A DNA stretch of 64,000 bases from UBA4416 sp036676295 (lineage in GTDB: Bacteria; Bacteroidota; Bacteroidia; B-17B0; Aurantibacillaceae), in the NCBI GenBank assembly GCA_036676295.1, contig JAKFDE010000016.1, positions 186,001-250,000 on the forward strand, in the 5' to 3' direction. Below the pieces are notes generated by a model. The model ran no database searches. It saw only the letters and a program-made list of their open reading frames with translations, and was not told the DNA's origin. Numbering within the stretch: position 1 is the stretch's first letter; the number at the start of each line of letters is the position of its first letter. The position numbers and the translations under genes were made by a program. Positions 52,470-62,055 of the stretch are shown in pieces.

Positions 52470-55001
52470 TTATCTTAATAAGGTAACATTCCCTTTATTT
52501 GTTTTTTCCTCGCCTTTTGCATTAGTGTATTTGATGAAATAGGCATACACTCCTGTTTGAGCTGGCGTTCCTTGAAAATTACCATCCCATCCTTTTGTAG
52601 GATCAGTTGAACTGAAAACTAATTGCCCCCAACGATTCCACACTTCTATTGATAACGATTTAATATGTCTGATACCTAAAGGAAATAAAATATCATTTTT
52701 CCCATCTCCATTTGGTGTAAAGCCACTCGGAAAAACAACATCTGTACTTTTCTCTACATAATGGGCAATAATGTTATCCGGCCCGTTAAGGCTGATCGTT
52801 ACACTATCACTAGTTGTTGATGGTGACGGTGCATGGTTTTGAAACTCCCAATAATCAAATTCGTAATTAGCTGTATCGATCACTGTTTCTTTAAACGTCA
52901 TGGTTACTCCACCAAAATAACTTCCTGTCCAGATAAAATTATTTAACCAGATAGAATTTAATTTTACATTCCCTGCTCCCGGAGGATCAACGTTTACAGT
53001 AATTTGATACGGCCCCGTTACATTATAACAATCGGTAATAGCAGATTCTATAAAAGAACAACGGCGTTGGATCTTGGCTTGCAAGGTGTCCATATTTTTA
53101 TTCCATTCTGCCATACTGCCTCCCCATTTAGCAATTTGACGTGGCATTTCGGGAGTTAAAATAGTTTTAAAGTGATTGAAATGATTCATGATACTATCAC
53201 ATTTAAACGCTGTGTTTAATAAGTCAGCATAACGATTAATGTAATACGCTTTAAAAGTAGGATTGGTTAATAATTTTTCTAAAATATCAGGATGCCCTTC
53301 ATTTGGCCCGGCGTTTTGAAACACATTGGTATAATCGCATGGGCTGGAGTTCATATCGGTTGTAGGTAAACCTGAGAAATTTTCTCCCAGATCGTATACA
53401 TTATCCATATCCCACATCCAGTAACGCCATTTCTTTTTATCACCTTGGGTCGCGCGCCCTCTCCACCAGGCAGAGTTCCAGTTAATAAAATCAGAATTAA
53501 CCACATAGGAATTATAAACCATGTAATCCACCAGACTCTTAAAATTGAGTTTGCTCTCTACGTAATTATAATTCGCTTGATTGGTCATAGAATTACCCAT
53601 CACAAAATTGTATAAGTTTACCCAACCTGTATCGCTCCCATCTCTGATCTGTAAACTTCCCCAATAAGCTAAATTATCAATACTGTCTTTTGGTTGATCA
53701 TAATAATAATCAGTATAATCTGTTTCAAATGGTTCTCTTATTTCATACAATCCCCAATATTGCCCATTTACAAAAGTGATCACATGTTTATTTCTTCTGC
53801 CATCTAATTCAAACCCTTTTCTAAAAGCATAGGTTTGTACAAAAGCATCACGCATATGACAAGAAGGCTTTCCATCATCATTATTGTTTGCATCAGAATA
53901 ATTATCAGAAGCCGCAGCCTTTAAAATAACATGTTGAAACTCTTTCCGGTTACTATATCCTTGTTTCCAGTTAGTAAAAAACTGATGTTTTAAGGCATTG
54001 TTGTAACCGTAATCATCTTTTGTCTCAAAATCAATTCCTCTTTGATCATAAGCCCAGGAATCATTACCATGCTTATTTGACAAACCGTATGTTTCAGTTT
54101 TAAATGTATTATTTTCAAAATATTCGAAATGAGTTCGTGGGTTATTTTGCATACCATTCATTAAACTATTTAACGGAGTACCACCACTAATTGAAACTAC
54201 TCCATATTGAGAATTAATAGTTTCACTTATAAAATAAGTATTCGTTTCTATAAAACTTGGTAATACATTAGGATCGCTACTCACGGAATAAACTCTTAAT
54301 ACAGAAGTTGTAGAAATGGTAAATGGCAATGTATAAGCCGTGGAACCTGTGGTTGGTTCTGATCCGTCTGTAGTATAATACAGAGTAATACTTGCAGAAG
54401 GTGTAGCCGATAAAGTAATTGCTTGTGCACTACTGTAAAATCCTGCTCCAGGGCTAATAACAGGAGTGGGAGCATAACCATCAAAAGAAGCTCCTGTATT
54501 GGTCGTATTAGGCGTTGGTGTGGTGTAAACTTTCCAAATAGCAGAACCATCCGGTGTTCTGCCGCGAGAATGAGAAGCTTGTGTTTTTTTTAATTGTAAA
54601 GAATCAACTACTAAAGAACCATTTGACAGTACGATCCAGTCTCCCTGACATTGAGTTAATTTAAAATTAGTATGAATGTGCCCGGCAGCATCAACAGAAC
54701 TCCCTTTACCACTACACCAAATTCTTAAAAATCCATTAGCCGGAATACTTGTCCCGGAAGGAAAAGTATATTTTGAAGGATTAGAAGGTTTATCACTTAA
54801 GTTCCATCCCGCAAGTGTAACAGCTGACGAACTTGAATTATACAATTCAATCCAATCGGGTGTACTTGAAGTATTATCCGAAAAAGTAGTTCCGCCTGTC
54901 AATACAGAATTGGAAACAGAATATTCATTAATTTTAATTTGGGAGAAAGAATTGCTAAAATAAAATAACAGCAACGTTAATAGAGTAACTTGTTTAATCA
55001 T
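52470..55001 (-). CDS. Secreted CotH kinase-family protein with lamin-tail domain and T9SS type B sorting domain
   Basis: An 843-residue exported protein. Order: signal peptide 1-20; lamin-tail-like domain about 21-160 (INEYSVSNS ... DWIELYNSSSSAVTLAGWNL); chitobiase/CHB_HEX C-terminal-type domain about 178-250 (YYTTDGSEPTTGSTAYT); CotH-type kinase domain about 280-640 with HVITFVNGQYWGLYEIREPF and WRYWMWDMDNVY (526-537); and a gliding-motility-associated type B C-terminal domain about 755-843 (FTPNGDGKNDILF ... WNRWGQLVF). CotH-family proteins phosphorylate secreted or coat proteins. Cargo of the PorP/SprF protein encoded next. Confidence 0.9.
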   Translation of the reverse strand: MIKQVTLLTLLLFYFSNSFSQIKINEYSVSNSVLTGGTTFSDNTSSTPDWIELYNSSSSAVTLAGWNLSDKPSNPSKYTFPSGTSIPANGFLRIWCSGKGSSVDAAGHIHTNFKLTQCQGDWIVLSNGSLVVDSLQLKKTQASHSRGRTPDGSAIWKVYTTPTPNTTNTGASFDGYAPTPVISPGAGFYSSAQAITLSATPSASITLYYTTDGSEPTTGSTAYTLPFTISTTSVLRVYSVSSDPNVLPSFIETNTYFISETINSQYGVVSISGGTPLNSLMNGMQNNPRTHFEYFENNTFKTETYGLSNKHGNDSWAYDQRGIDFETKDDYGYNNALKHQFFTNWKQGYSNRKEFQHVILKAAASDNYSDANNNDDGKPSCHMRDAFVQTYAFRKGFELDGRRNKHVITFVNGQYWGLYEIREPFETDYTDYYYDQPKDSIDNLAYWGSLQIRDGSDTGWVNLYNFVMGNSMTNQANYNYVESKLNFKSLVDYMVYNSYVVNSDFINWNSAWWRGRATQGDKKKWRYWMWDMDNVYDLGENFSGLPTTDMNSSPCDYTNVFQNAGPNEGHPDILEKLLTNPTFKAYYINRYADLLNTAFKCDSIMNHFNHFKTILTPEMPRQIAKWGGSMAEWNKNMDTLQAKIQRRCSFIESAITDCYNVTGPYQITVNVDPPGAGNVKLNSIWLNNFIWTGSYFGGVTMTFKETVIDTANYEFDYWEFQNHAPSPSTTSDSVTISLNGPDNIIAHYVEKSTDVVFPSGFTPNGDGKNDILFPLGIRHIKSLSIEVWNRWGQLVFSSTDPTKGWDGNFQGTPAQTGVYAYFIKYTNAKGEEKTNKGNVTLLR

Positions 55002-55135
55002 GGGTTAATGATATTGTAACCATAAATTTACATATTTTAACAGCATAAACCAATATTTACCTTAGAATTACAACTTTAGCTATTTTAGGCCTTAAAACTC
55101 TTTAAAAATATATACTGTTTTAGTTTAAGAAGTGG

Positions 55136-55143
55136 TACCTTTG
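55136..55143 (+). promoter_or_regulatory. Minus-7 element (TACCTTTG) for the amidophosphoribosyltransferase gene
   Basis: Exact TAnnTTTG, 16 bp before the ATG at 55160. Confidence 0.5.
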
Positions 55144-55159
55144 TGCTTCTTTAAAAATT

Positions 55160-57061
55160 ATGAGTGATTCAATACAACACGAGTGCGGAGTAGCTTTAAT
55201 TCGCCTATTAAAACCTTTAAGTTTTTACAAAGAGAAATACGGGAGCAGCCGTTATGGGTTACATAAAATGTACCAGTTAATGGATAAAATGATCAACCGT
55301 GGACAAGATGGAGCCGGTGTAGCTACAGTGAAATTGGATGTAGAACCAGGAACTGCTTATATTGACCGCTTACGTTCAATTGAAACAAAAGCACCGCAGG
55401 ATATCTTCTCTCAAATCAATGACCTTTATATTAATGCTAAAATACAGCATCCTGATAAATACAATGATATAGAATGGCAAAAGAAAAACATTCCTTTTAT
55501 GGGAGAGTTGATCTTAGGTCATTTACGTTATGGCACTTTTGGAAAAAACAGTATTCAAAGTTGTCATCCTTTTCGCAGACAAAACAACTGGATGTCGAGA
55601 AACTTACTGGTAGCAGGAAATTTCAACATGACCAATGTTGATGAATTGATCGAGCATTTGATAGAATTAGGCCAGCACCCTACCGAGCGAGCTGATACCG
55701 TTACCGTAATGGAAAAAATAGGCCATTTTTTAGATAAAGAAAATGATCGCTTATTTAAAATATTCAAAGAACAAGGATTCAATAATTTTGAGATCTCTCA
55801 AAAAATTCAGGCAAACATTGATGTTGCCAATATTTTAATAGAAAGCAGCAAACGTTGGGATGGAGGCTATGTGATGGCCGGTTTAATGGGACATGGCGAT
55901 GCTTTTGTATTAAGAGATGCAAATGGTATTCGTCCGGCCTATGTGTATAAAGATGATGAAGTGCTGGTTGTAGCAAGCGAAAGACCTGTTATTCAAACTG
56001 TGTTCAATACTAGTTATGAGGCGGTAACAGAACTTAAACCCGGGCATGCGGCTATTATTAAAAAAGATGGCAGCTATACCGAACAACAAATTTTGGAACC
56101 ACTCGAAAGAAAAGCCTGTTCATTTGAACGCATTTACTTTAGTCGCGGAAATGATGCTGATATTTACAAAGAGCGTCAGCAACTAGGAAGGTATTTAGTG
56201 CCTCAGGTGCTAAAAGCCATTGATTATGATCTGGAAAATACGGTATTCAGTTATATTCCAAATACTGCCGAAGTAGCTTTTGGCGGTTTGGTAGAAGGTA
56301 TTGATGATCATGTTAATAAATTAAAAGCTACGGAGATCTTAAAATTAGGGGCAAATGTTTCTGAACCAACCTTAAGCAAAATTTTATCGAATCATCCACG
56401 CATTCACAAAGTGATCTTAAAAGATGCGAAACAACGCACTTTTATTACAGATGACGAAAGCCGTGATAGCTTAGTGAATTTAGTATATGATATTACTTAC
56501 GAAACGGTAAAAAAAGACATCGATACTTTGGTGGTTTTAGACGATAGTATTGTTAGAGGTACTACCTTAAAACAAAGTATTTTACGGATCCTAGATCGTT
56601 TACATCCTAAAAAAATTGTCATTATTTCATCAGCACCACAAATTCGTTACCCGGATTGTTATGGCATTGACATGGCCATTTTGGGTAAATTCGTCGCTTT
56701 TGATGCAGCCATCTCTTTGATCAAAGAAACAGGTAAAGAATCCTTGCTAAATAATTTATATGAAAAGGCAAAAGCGGAACTTTTAAAACCAAAAGAAGAG
56801 CAGATTAATATTGTTAGAGAAGTTTACCGCACTTTTACCAACGAGGAGATCTCTCAAAAAATTGGTGAATTATTAAGGCCTGCTGATTTAAAAGCTGATC
56901 TGCAAATCATTTACCAAACCATTGAAGGGCTGCACCAATCTTGTCCACACAACTTGGGCGACTGGTATTTTACCGGCAATTACCCAACTCCAGGAGGAAA
57001 TAAGGTGGCTAATAAGGCCTTTGTAAACTATATGGAAGGTAAAAACGAAAGAGCATATTAA
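55160..57061 (+). CDS. purF: Amidophosphoribosyltransferase, long Bacteroidota form (PurF-like)
   Basis: A 633-residue class II glutamine amidotransferase joined to a PRTase domain. The nucleophile is Cys9 (HECGVALI), so an eight-residue propeptide must be removed. Other glutaminase marks are NRGQDGAG (46-53) and HLRYGT (121-126). The PRPP loop is VVLDDSIVRGTT (458-469). It is about 130-150 residues longer than ordinary PurF through insertions (near 60-115 and the C-terminal end). It would make phosphoribosylamine for purines. Bacteroidota often have both a short and a long form; a paralogous role is possible. No other pur gene is nearby. Confidence 0.88.
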   Translation: MSDSIQHECGVALIRLLKPLSFYKEKYGSSRYGLHKMYQLMDKMINRGQDGAGVATVKLDVEPGTAYIDRLRSIETKAPQDIFSQINDLYINAKIQHPDKYNDIEWQKKNIPFMGELILGHLRYGTFGKNSIQSCHPFRRQNNWMSRNLLVAGNFNMTNVDELIEHLIELGQHPTERADTVTVMEKIGHFLDKENDRLFKIFKEQGFNNFEISQKIQANIDVANILIESSKRWDGGYVMAGLMGHGDAFVLRDANGIRPAYVYKDDEVLVVASERPVIQTVFNTSYEAVTELKPGHAAIIKKDGSYTEQQILEPLERKACSFERIYFSRGNDADIYKERQQLGRYLVPQVLKAIDYDLENTVFSYIPNTAEVAFGGLVEGIDDHVNKLKATEILKLGANVSEPTLSKILSNHPRIHKVILKDAKQRTFITDDESRDSLVNLVYDITYETVKKDIDTLVVLDDSIVRGTTLKQSILRILDRLHPKKIVIISSAPQIRYPDCYGIDMAILGKFVAFDAAISLIKETGKESLLNNLYEKAKAELLKPKEEQINIVREVYRTFTNEEISQKIGELLRPADLKADLQIIYQTIEGLHQSCPHNLGDWYFTGNYPTPGGNKVANKAFVNYMEGKNERAY

Positions 57062-57146
57062 TTTTTCAGGCTTTAAAAATCCAAATATTCAGTTTCATCG
57101 TTCAGAGATAGAACTCCGTCTATTTTCTTTTCACAAATCTTAACAT

Positions 57147-57162
57147 TTGGCATATTTATTGC
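57147..57162 (+). promoter_or_regulatory. Sigma54-like element upstream of the T9SS type A protein gene
   Basis: TTGGCAT-A-TTTA-TTGC fits the RpoN minus-24/minus-12 pattern with correct 10-nt GG to GC spacing. It is 58 bp before the ATG. A competing minus-7 element TAACTTTG lies at 57194-57201. Confidence 0.35.
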
Positions 57163-57193
57163 CTTTTAGATACTGTTCCTATTGATTTTTTTA

Positions 57194-57201
57194 TAACTTT
57201 G
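57194..57201 (+). promoter_or_regulatory. Minus-7 element (TAACTTTG) for the T9SS type A protein gene
   Basis: Exact TAnnTTTG, 18 bp before the ATG at 57220; no good minus-33 seen. Confidence 0.45.
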
Positions 57202-57219
57202 ATTTAAAACTTACTGACC

Positions 57220-59850
57220 ATGAAAAAACTATTTACTCTTTTATTTTTTGCCTTAGTAGGCTTAAATAATATAAATGCTGCTACCTTTTCAAGTGTAGCG
57301 TCAGGCACATGGAGTGCCCCAGCAACCTGGAACGTTACCGGAGTAGATGTTGATGGTATTCCTGATTCTGATGATGATGTGACGATTAATGGTGGCCATA
57401 CAGTTACGATGACTTCTAGTTCATATTGGCAAACTTTAAACATTCAAAGCAGCGCCATACTTAATTTTAATGGCCAAATCATGTATGGCTACGGTAATTA
57501 TACTAATAATGGAGCAGTTTCTGGTACAGTTTACTATAATATCATGGCACCAACCATCTTTAGCAGTAGTAGTACATTTAGTAATGCGGGTAACTGGAAT
57601 ATTTATGGTAACCTAACCATTTCGTCCGGAACAACTATCAACAAAGGAAATTACTTCTATCTTAAAAATTGTACAGTTAATAATTTTGGTAATGTTAAAT
57701 TGTACGGAGGCTCTTTGCAATTTCATACTTCAACGTCAACATGGGTTAATGAAGCTAACTCTACTCTCAATGTTGCTACTTCTATAACCGGAACCGGTAT
57801 TTTAATTGCTACCAGTACTGGTAATACAGTATCGTATAGTCCAGGAAGTCAAAGTCTCTCAATTTTCCCAACTACATATTACAACCTCTCGTTATTTGGT
57901 GGCTTTTGGAAAGTCGCTTCTGGCGACTTAACGATTTTAAATAATTTTAATTTATCCGGGAGTTACTTCAACCTTAACAACTTTAATATGACCGTTGGTG
58001 GGAATTGGGCAAACAATGCCAATTATACTATCCCTAACCAAGGCGTTATTACTTTCGATGGCTCTGGCACACAAACATTATATAGAGCTACTACAAATGA
58101 ACAAATTGAGAATATGGTACTTAACGGATCCGGTACTGTATTATTAAATAGAAGTTTATTCGTAAACCAAAGTTTAACTATTAATTCAGGGACTTTAGAT
58201 TTAAATTCATCAAATATTCCTTTATATCTTAAAGGAACCCTTACAAATAACGGTACACTTAATTGTCGTCAGGCTCTGGTTACTTTTAACGGAACATCAG
58301 CTCAAACAATCAGTGGTTCATCTAATACTCAATTCTATAATTTAACCTTAAATAATCCTGTAGGTTTAACGATCAACAGTCCACAATCTTTAACAAATGC
58401 ATTAACAAATACAGGAGGTACTTTCAATTCAAATGGAAACTTTACACTAATCAGTAATTCAACAAATACTGCCAGAATTGCTCCGGTTACGGGAACAGGT
58501 TCCTTTATAGGAAACATGATCATTCAAAAATTCATTAGTGCACGCGCCGCTGGTTACCACGATTTAAGTAGCCCGGTTAAAAACACAACTATTATGGATT
58601 GGGATGATGAATTGTACATGAGTGGCATTGGTGCAGATGATGGAACTCCCGGTCCTGCCGGCGTTGATGGAAGTGCAGATGGGAATTCAGTATATATCTA
58701 TGATGAACCAACCGGAAATGTTGCGCCAAATAATGGTTGGACAGCTGTAACCGGATCAGGAACTTCAATTGAATCAGGGAAAGGTTATGAGATTTTTTTA
58801 GCAGACGATTTAAACAACTTTAATGCAGCTACTCTTACCTCAGTAGGTGTGCCACAATTTAGCACCAAAACGGTTAATTTAAGTTATACAGCCGGTGCAG
58901 GATCTTACGCTGGAGTTAATTTAATTGGTAATCCTTATGCTTCTGCCGTAACATATAGCTCTTGTTCTAAAACTAACGTTACCGGTAATATCCTTTTATT
59001 AGATAATTCAGGTAATTATAACGATTATGGAGCTAATCCTATCATTCCTCCTCACCAGGGGTTCTGGATCACAGCTTCAGGATCAGGAGCGTCTATTTCC
59101 TTTCTTGAAAACGCTAAATCAACTAGTATAGCAACCTCTTTTTATAGAACAGTACCAAACTATGGTATTAAACTGGTTTTCTCATCTCCTAGCTTACCGT
59201 TTTATAATGAGAACACAATTAATTTCGAATCAAACTCTACTTTAGGTTATGATCGTGAATTGGATGCATTATATTTAAAGAGCCCAAACAAAACAGCTCC
59301 TGCTATTTATATGTTAACTAATACGGATGCTAAATTAATTACTAATAACATCAGTACTGAAGAAGATGAAGTAACTATTCCTTTAGCGATCTTTACTCCA
59401 AAAGAAGGCGTTTATTATATAGAGCCAACTGTGTTAAACACTCATTCTTATAACTATTCCTGGATTGAAAATACAAAAACAGGAAAGAAATTTGAATTAA
59501 ATTCATCTATTGCCATTGTTGGTGAAGACAATAAAACAAACACTGATTATGTTTTAAGATTAAGCAAAAATTCATCTGAATCAGATGTTAATCAATCTGT
59601 GTTTGATAATGATATTATTGTTTTTGGCACTGAAAACGACATCAATTTAAAATCGATCAATACGACTCATTACATTTCTCAAGTGGCTATTTATGATATT
59701 TCAGGAAAATTGTTAATGGAACAAAACAATTTAACTGTTGAGTCAGGACAAACTAATAAAATTGATATTTCAAACTTATCAAGCGGGGTTTATATTGTTA
59801 ATGTAACCGATGTATTAGGTCATATTAAAACACAAAAGATCATTCGTTAA
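57220..59850 (+). CDS. Large surface protein with beta-helix-like repeats and T9SS type A sorting domain
   Basis: An 876-residue exported protein. Signal peptide 1-20. A G8-like start (SGTWSAPATWN) leads into about 400 residues of Asn/Thr/Ser/Gly-rich repeating strands (for example TLTNNGTLNCRQALVTFNG), typical of a right-handed beta-helix. A middle region (about 445-620) has GNPYASAVTYSS and ends in a beta-rich part. The last about 75 residues are a type A T9SS sorting domain (QVAIYDISGKLLMEQ ... NLSSGVYIVNV ... TQKIIR). It is exported through the T9SS and attached to the cell surface. Function may be adhesion; unproven. Confidence 0.88.
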   Translation: MKKLFTLLFFALVGLNNINAATFSSVASGTWSAPATWNVTGVDVDGIPDSDDDVTINGGHTVTMTSSSYWQTLNIQSSAILNFNGQIMYGYGNYTNNGAVSGTVYYNIMAPTIFSSSSTFSNAGNWNIYGNLTISSGTTINKGNYFYLKNCTVNNFGNVKLYGGSLQFHTSTSTWVNEANSTLNVATSITGTGILIATSTGNTVSYSPGSQSLSIFPTTYYNLSLFGGFWKVASGDLTILNNFNLSGSYFNLNNFNMTVGGNWANNANYTIPNQGVITFDGSGTQTLYRATTNEQIENMVLNGSGTVLLNRSLFVNQSLTINSGTLDLNSSNIPLYLKGTLTNNGTLNCRQALVTFNGTSAQTISGSSNTQFYNLTLNNPVGLTINSPQSLTNALTNTGGTFNSNGNFTLISNSTNTARIAPVTGTGSFIGNMIIQKFISARAAGYHDLSSPVKNTTIMDWDDELYMSGIGADDGTPGPAGVDGSADGNSVYIYDEPTGNVAPNNGWTAVTGSGTSIESGKGYEIFLADDLNNFNAATLTSVGVPQFSTKTVNLSYTAGAGSYAGVNLIGNPYASAVTYSSCSKTNVTGNILLLDNSGNYNDYGANPIIPPHQGFWITASGSGASISFLENAKSTSIATSFYRTVPNYGIKLVFSSPSLPFYNENTINFESNSTLGYDRELDALYLKSPNKTAPAIYMLTNTDAKLITNNISTEEDEVTIPLAIFTPKEGVYYIEPTVLNTHSYNYSWIENTKTGKKFELNSSIAIVGEDNKTNTDYVLRLSKNSSESDVNQSVFDNDIIVFGTENDINLKSINTTHYISQVAIYDISGKLLMEQNNLTVESGQTNKIDISNLSSGVYIVNVTDVLGHIKTQKIIR

Positions 59851-59865
59851 ATACTCGAATATTTC

Positions 59866-59915
59866 ATTTAAACAAAAAAGCATCCATTAGTTAATGGATG
59901 CTTTTTTGTTTAAAT
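59866..59915. terminator. Bidirectional terminator with 24-bp perfect arms
   Basis: Positions 59866-59889 and 59892-59915 are perfect complements with a 2-nt centre; the core GCATCCATTA/TAATGGATGC is bordered by A6 and T6. It serves the T9SS protein gene and the convergent methyltransferase gene. Confidence 0.9.
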
Positions 59916-59946
59916 ATTATTTACTTTTATAATCTATAATTAGCGC

Positions 59947-60723
59947 TTATTTCTTTTTTCCGAAAAATACCTTTCGATAATTTGTAGCAAGTGGGTTTTT
60001 TGACAAGACAGGTGGAAAAAGAACAAAATGTTTTACATTTTGTTTGCTAAAATATTTTTCATTCACGGAGGTAACTTCAAAGCCAGCATTTTCCAACATA
60101 CCTACAAAGTCCTCTCCATAAATCCTTAAATGATCATATTGCCCGAAATTCTTTTCTCTTTCCTCTTTACTTGTAATCGATAAATCTTCGTACGTATTCT
60201 TTAAATTGTCTTTTTGAGGAACAGTGAATATACAATATCCGCCATTTTTCAGTACTCGATAAACTTCCTTAATTGCACCAATATGGTCAGGAACATGTTC
60301 TAAAACATCACAAGCAATAACACAATCAAACGATTCATTTTCAATAATATTCATATTAGAAATATCAATATTATAATCAATATCATCATAAGTATAACCT
60401 TCTGCTAAAAAATCGGCTGTCTTATATGTTTTTGCTTTATCTTTTATTAATTTAATAATTTGTTTTTCAGGAGCAAAGTGCAAAATGTCTTTATCCTTAA
60501 TTATTTTATTAAAACTAAAATCTTCTAAATTCGACAACGAGGCGATTAGTAATCTTTGGCGAACATCTGACTTACAATTTGGACAAATACAGTACAAATG
60601 CCAACTATCACTATAAAATCTATTTGTTTTATAATGACAAATATTACATTCAACATTAAGATTGAATGTATTAAAATAAATTTTGTGGAATTTTGAAAAT
60701 AACCTACTAGTAATTTTATTCAT
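59947..60723 (-). CDS. SAM-dependent methyltransferase with N-terminal Cys-rich segment
   Basis: A 258-residue class I methyltransferase. The N-terminal part holds a zinc-ribbon-like CNIC...CICPNC pattern (26-50). The SAM-binding domain has DILHFAPEK, then SFDCVIACDVLEHVPD (motif II-like) and VLKNGGYCIFTVP. It is in the last position of a polysaccharide gene run, where such enzymes usually methylate or modify sugars, but the acceptor is not evident. Confidence 0.85.
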   Translation of the reverse strand: MNKITSRLFSKFHKIYFNTFNLNVECNICHYKTNRFYSDSWHLYCICPNCKSDVRQRLLIASLSNLEDFSFNKIIKDKDILHFAPEKQIIKLIKDKAKTYKTADFLAEGYTYDDIDYNIDISNMNIIENESFDCVIACDVLEHVPDHIGAIKEVYRVLKNGGYCIFTVPQKDNLKNTYEDLSITSKEEREKNFGQYDHLRIYGEDFVGMLENAGFEVTSVNEKYFSKQNVKHFVLFPPVLSKNPLATNYRKVFFGKKK

Positions 60724-60742
60724 TTAAACTATTTTTTTAAAG

Positions 60743-62038
60743 TTATTGATTTTCTGTAGTAATCATCGGCTTTTCTTTAAAATTCATATAAGAAACTGAA
60801 TTATAATAATACAAAAACATAAAGAAAGGAAAGCCATTCAAAAAATAATGTCCTTGCCTGAATAAATTCAATAATATCATTACTAAAACGCCATTGCTTA
60901 TCAACCAATGATAACTCAGATTATGTTTATCACGTTTGACATAGCATTTGATCATTATGATAAAAAAGATACTCAGTCCAAACAAACCTGTTTCAGACAT
61001 TAAACGTAAAAACATGGAATTGGCATCCTGACCATTAAAGTTAAAACCAAAGGTTTTGAAATCTTTCGCCAACGAATACTTATCAAAAGCAACTACGTGA
61101 GAACCAATACCTGTTCCTAATAAAGGATTTGTTTGAAAATTTTTAAGAGCAACTGTATAATTATTATATAAAATAAAAGAAGACCCATGAGTTGTTCCTT
61201 GAATAAATTTTTCTCCTGAAAACATACTCACTAAACCGTCCAGTCGTAACTTAAAATCAGTCACATTATTATACAAAACGTTGAACGTTACAATGGTAAT
61301 TGGAATTAAAATTAGAATATACCTAACTAATCCATAGCTTACTGCTAAAAACAAAAATGTTAAAAATATACCCGCTTGGCCTAAACCTGAAAACGATAAA
61401 ATATAAACAGCAATAACCGCCAAACTCTGCCATTTAGAAAAATAGTAGTTTTCTTTACTGAATAAATTAAAGAGTGAGACAAAAAAAGCCGGAGCTAATA
61501 CACAAGCCAAGTGAGTTGGCTCCGAAAAAACAGAATTGATCCTTAAACCGAATAAGCCCCCACCGGCAAACCCCCATTTATTAAAAATACCCCAAAATCT
61601 ATAACCGTCTTCATACCCTATTTGATAACAAACAAATTGAAATAAGCCTAATAAAGCGGCAATATAAGCTCCTTTTAAATACCATTTGAATAAATTTTCA
61701 AGTTCAAAATTAACTTCATTAAACACGTAATAATAAAATGAATAGGATAAGAACAGCCCTATAAACACCTTGAAAAATTGCGCAAACGTATCATTCCCCA
61801 CAAAACAATTAACAATACCATTTGCTAAAAGCACTAGAAAAATAAAAAACAAAGAACGATTAAATCCATATCGAAAAATAAATCCCGGCAAAAGAACCAA
61901 ATATATCAAATACCCAATATAAAATTCAAAGGGTTCTTTAAAAAACACATAGGAATTAATGAAAATAGAAATGTAGATGAACAAGACTATCCAAAAATTC
62001 TTACGACTTTGTTCTATATAAGGAATCTCTTTTAACAC
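60743..62038 (-). CDS. O-antigen ligase/polymerase family membrane protein (Wzy/WaaL-like)
   Basis: A 431-residue polytopic protein with roughly ten to twelve hydrophobic helices. The O-antigen ligase family signature is the extracytoplasmic loop NPLLGTGIGSHVVAF with downstream DANSMFLRLMSETGLFG, where the conserved Arg lies. It would polymerise or ligate polysaccharide on the periplasmic face. Sits between FkbM-type and class I methyltransferases in one operon (gaps 17 and 19 bp). Confidence 0.87.
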   Translation of the reverse strand: MLKEIPYIEQSRKNFWIVLFIYISIFINSYVFFKEPFEFYIGYLIYLVLLPGFIFRYGFNRSLFFIFLVLLANGIVNCFVGNDTFAQFFKVFIGLFLSYSFYYYVFNEVNFELENLFKWYLKGAYIAALLGLFQFVCYQIGYEDGYRFWGIFNKWGFAGGGLFGLRINSVFSEPTHLACVLAPAFFVSLFNLFSKENYYFSKWQSLAVIAVYILSFSGLGQAGIFLTFLFLAVSYGLVRYILILIPITIVTFNVLYNNVTDFKLRLDGLVSMFSGEKFIQGTTHGSSFILYNNYTVALKNFQTNPLLGTGIGSHVVAFDKYSLAKDFKTFGFNFNGQDANSMFLRLMSETGLFGLSIFFIIMIKCYVKRDKHNLSYHWLISNGVLVMILLNLFRQGHYFLNGFPFFMFLYYYNSVSYMNFKEKPMITTENQ

Positions 62039-62055
62039 TTAAAAACGGATACTAA

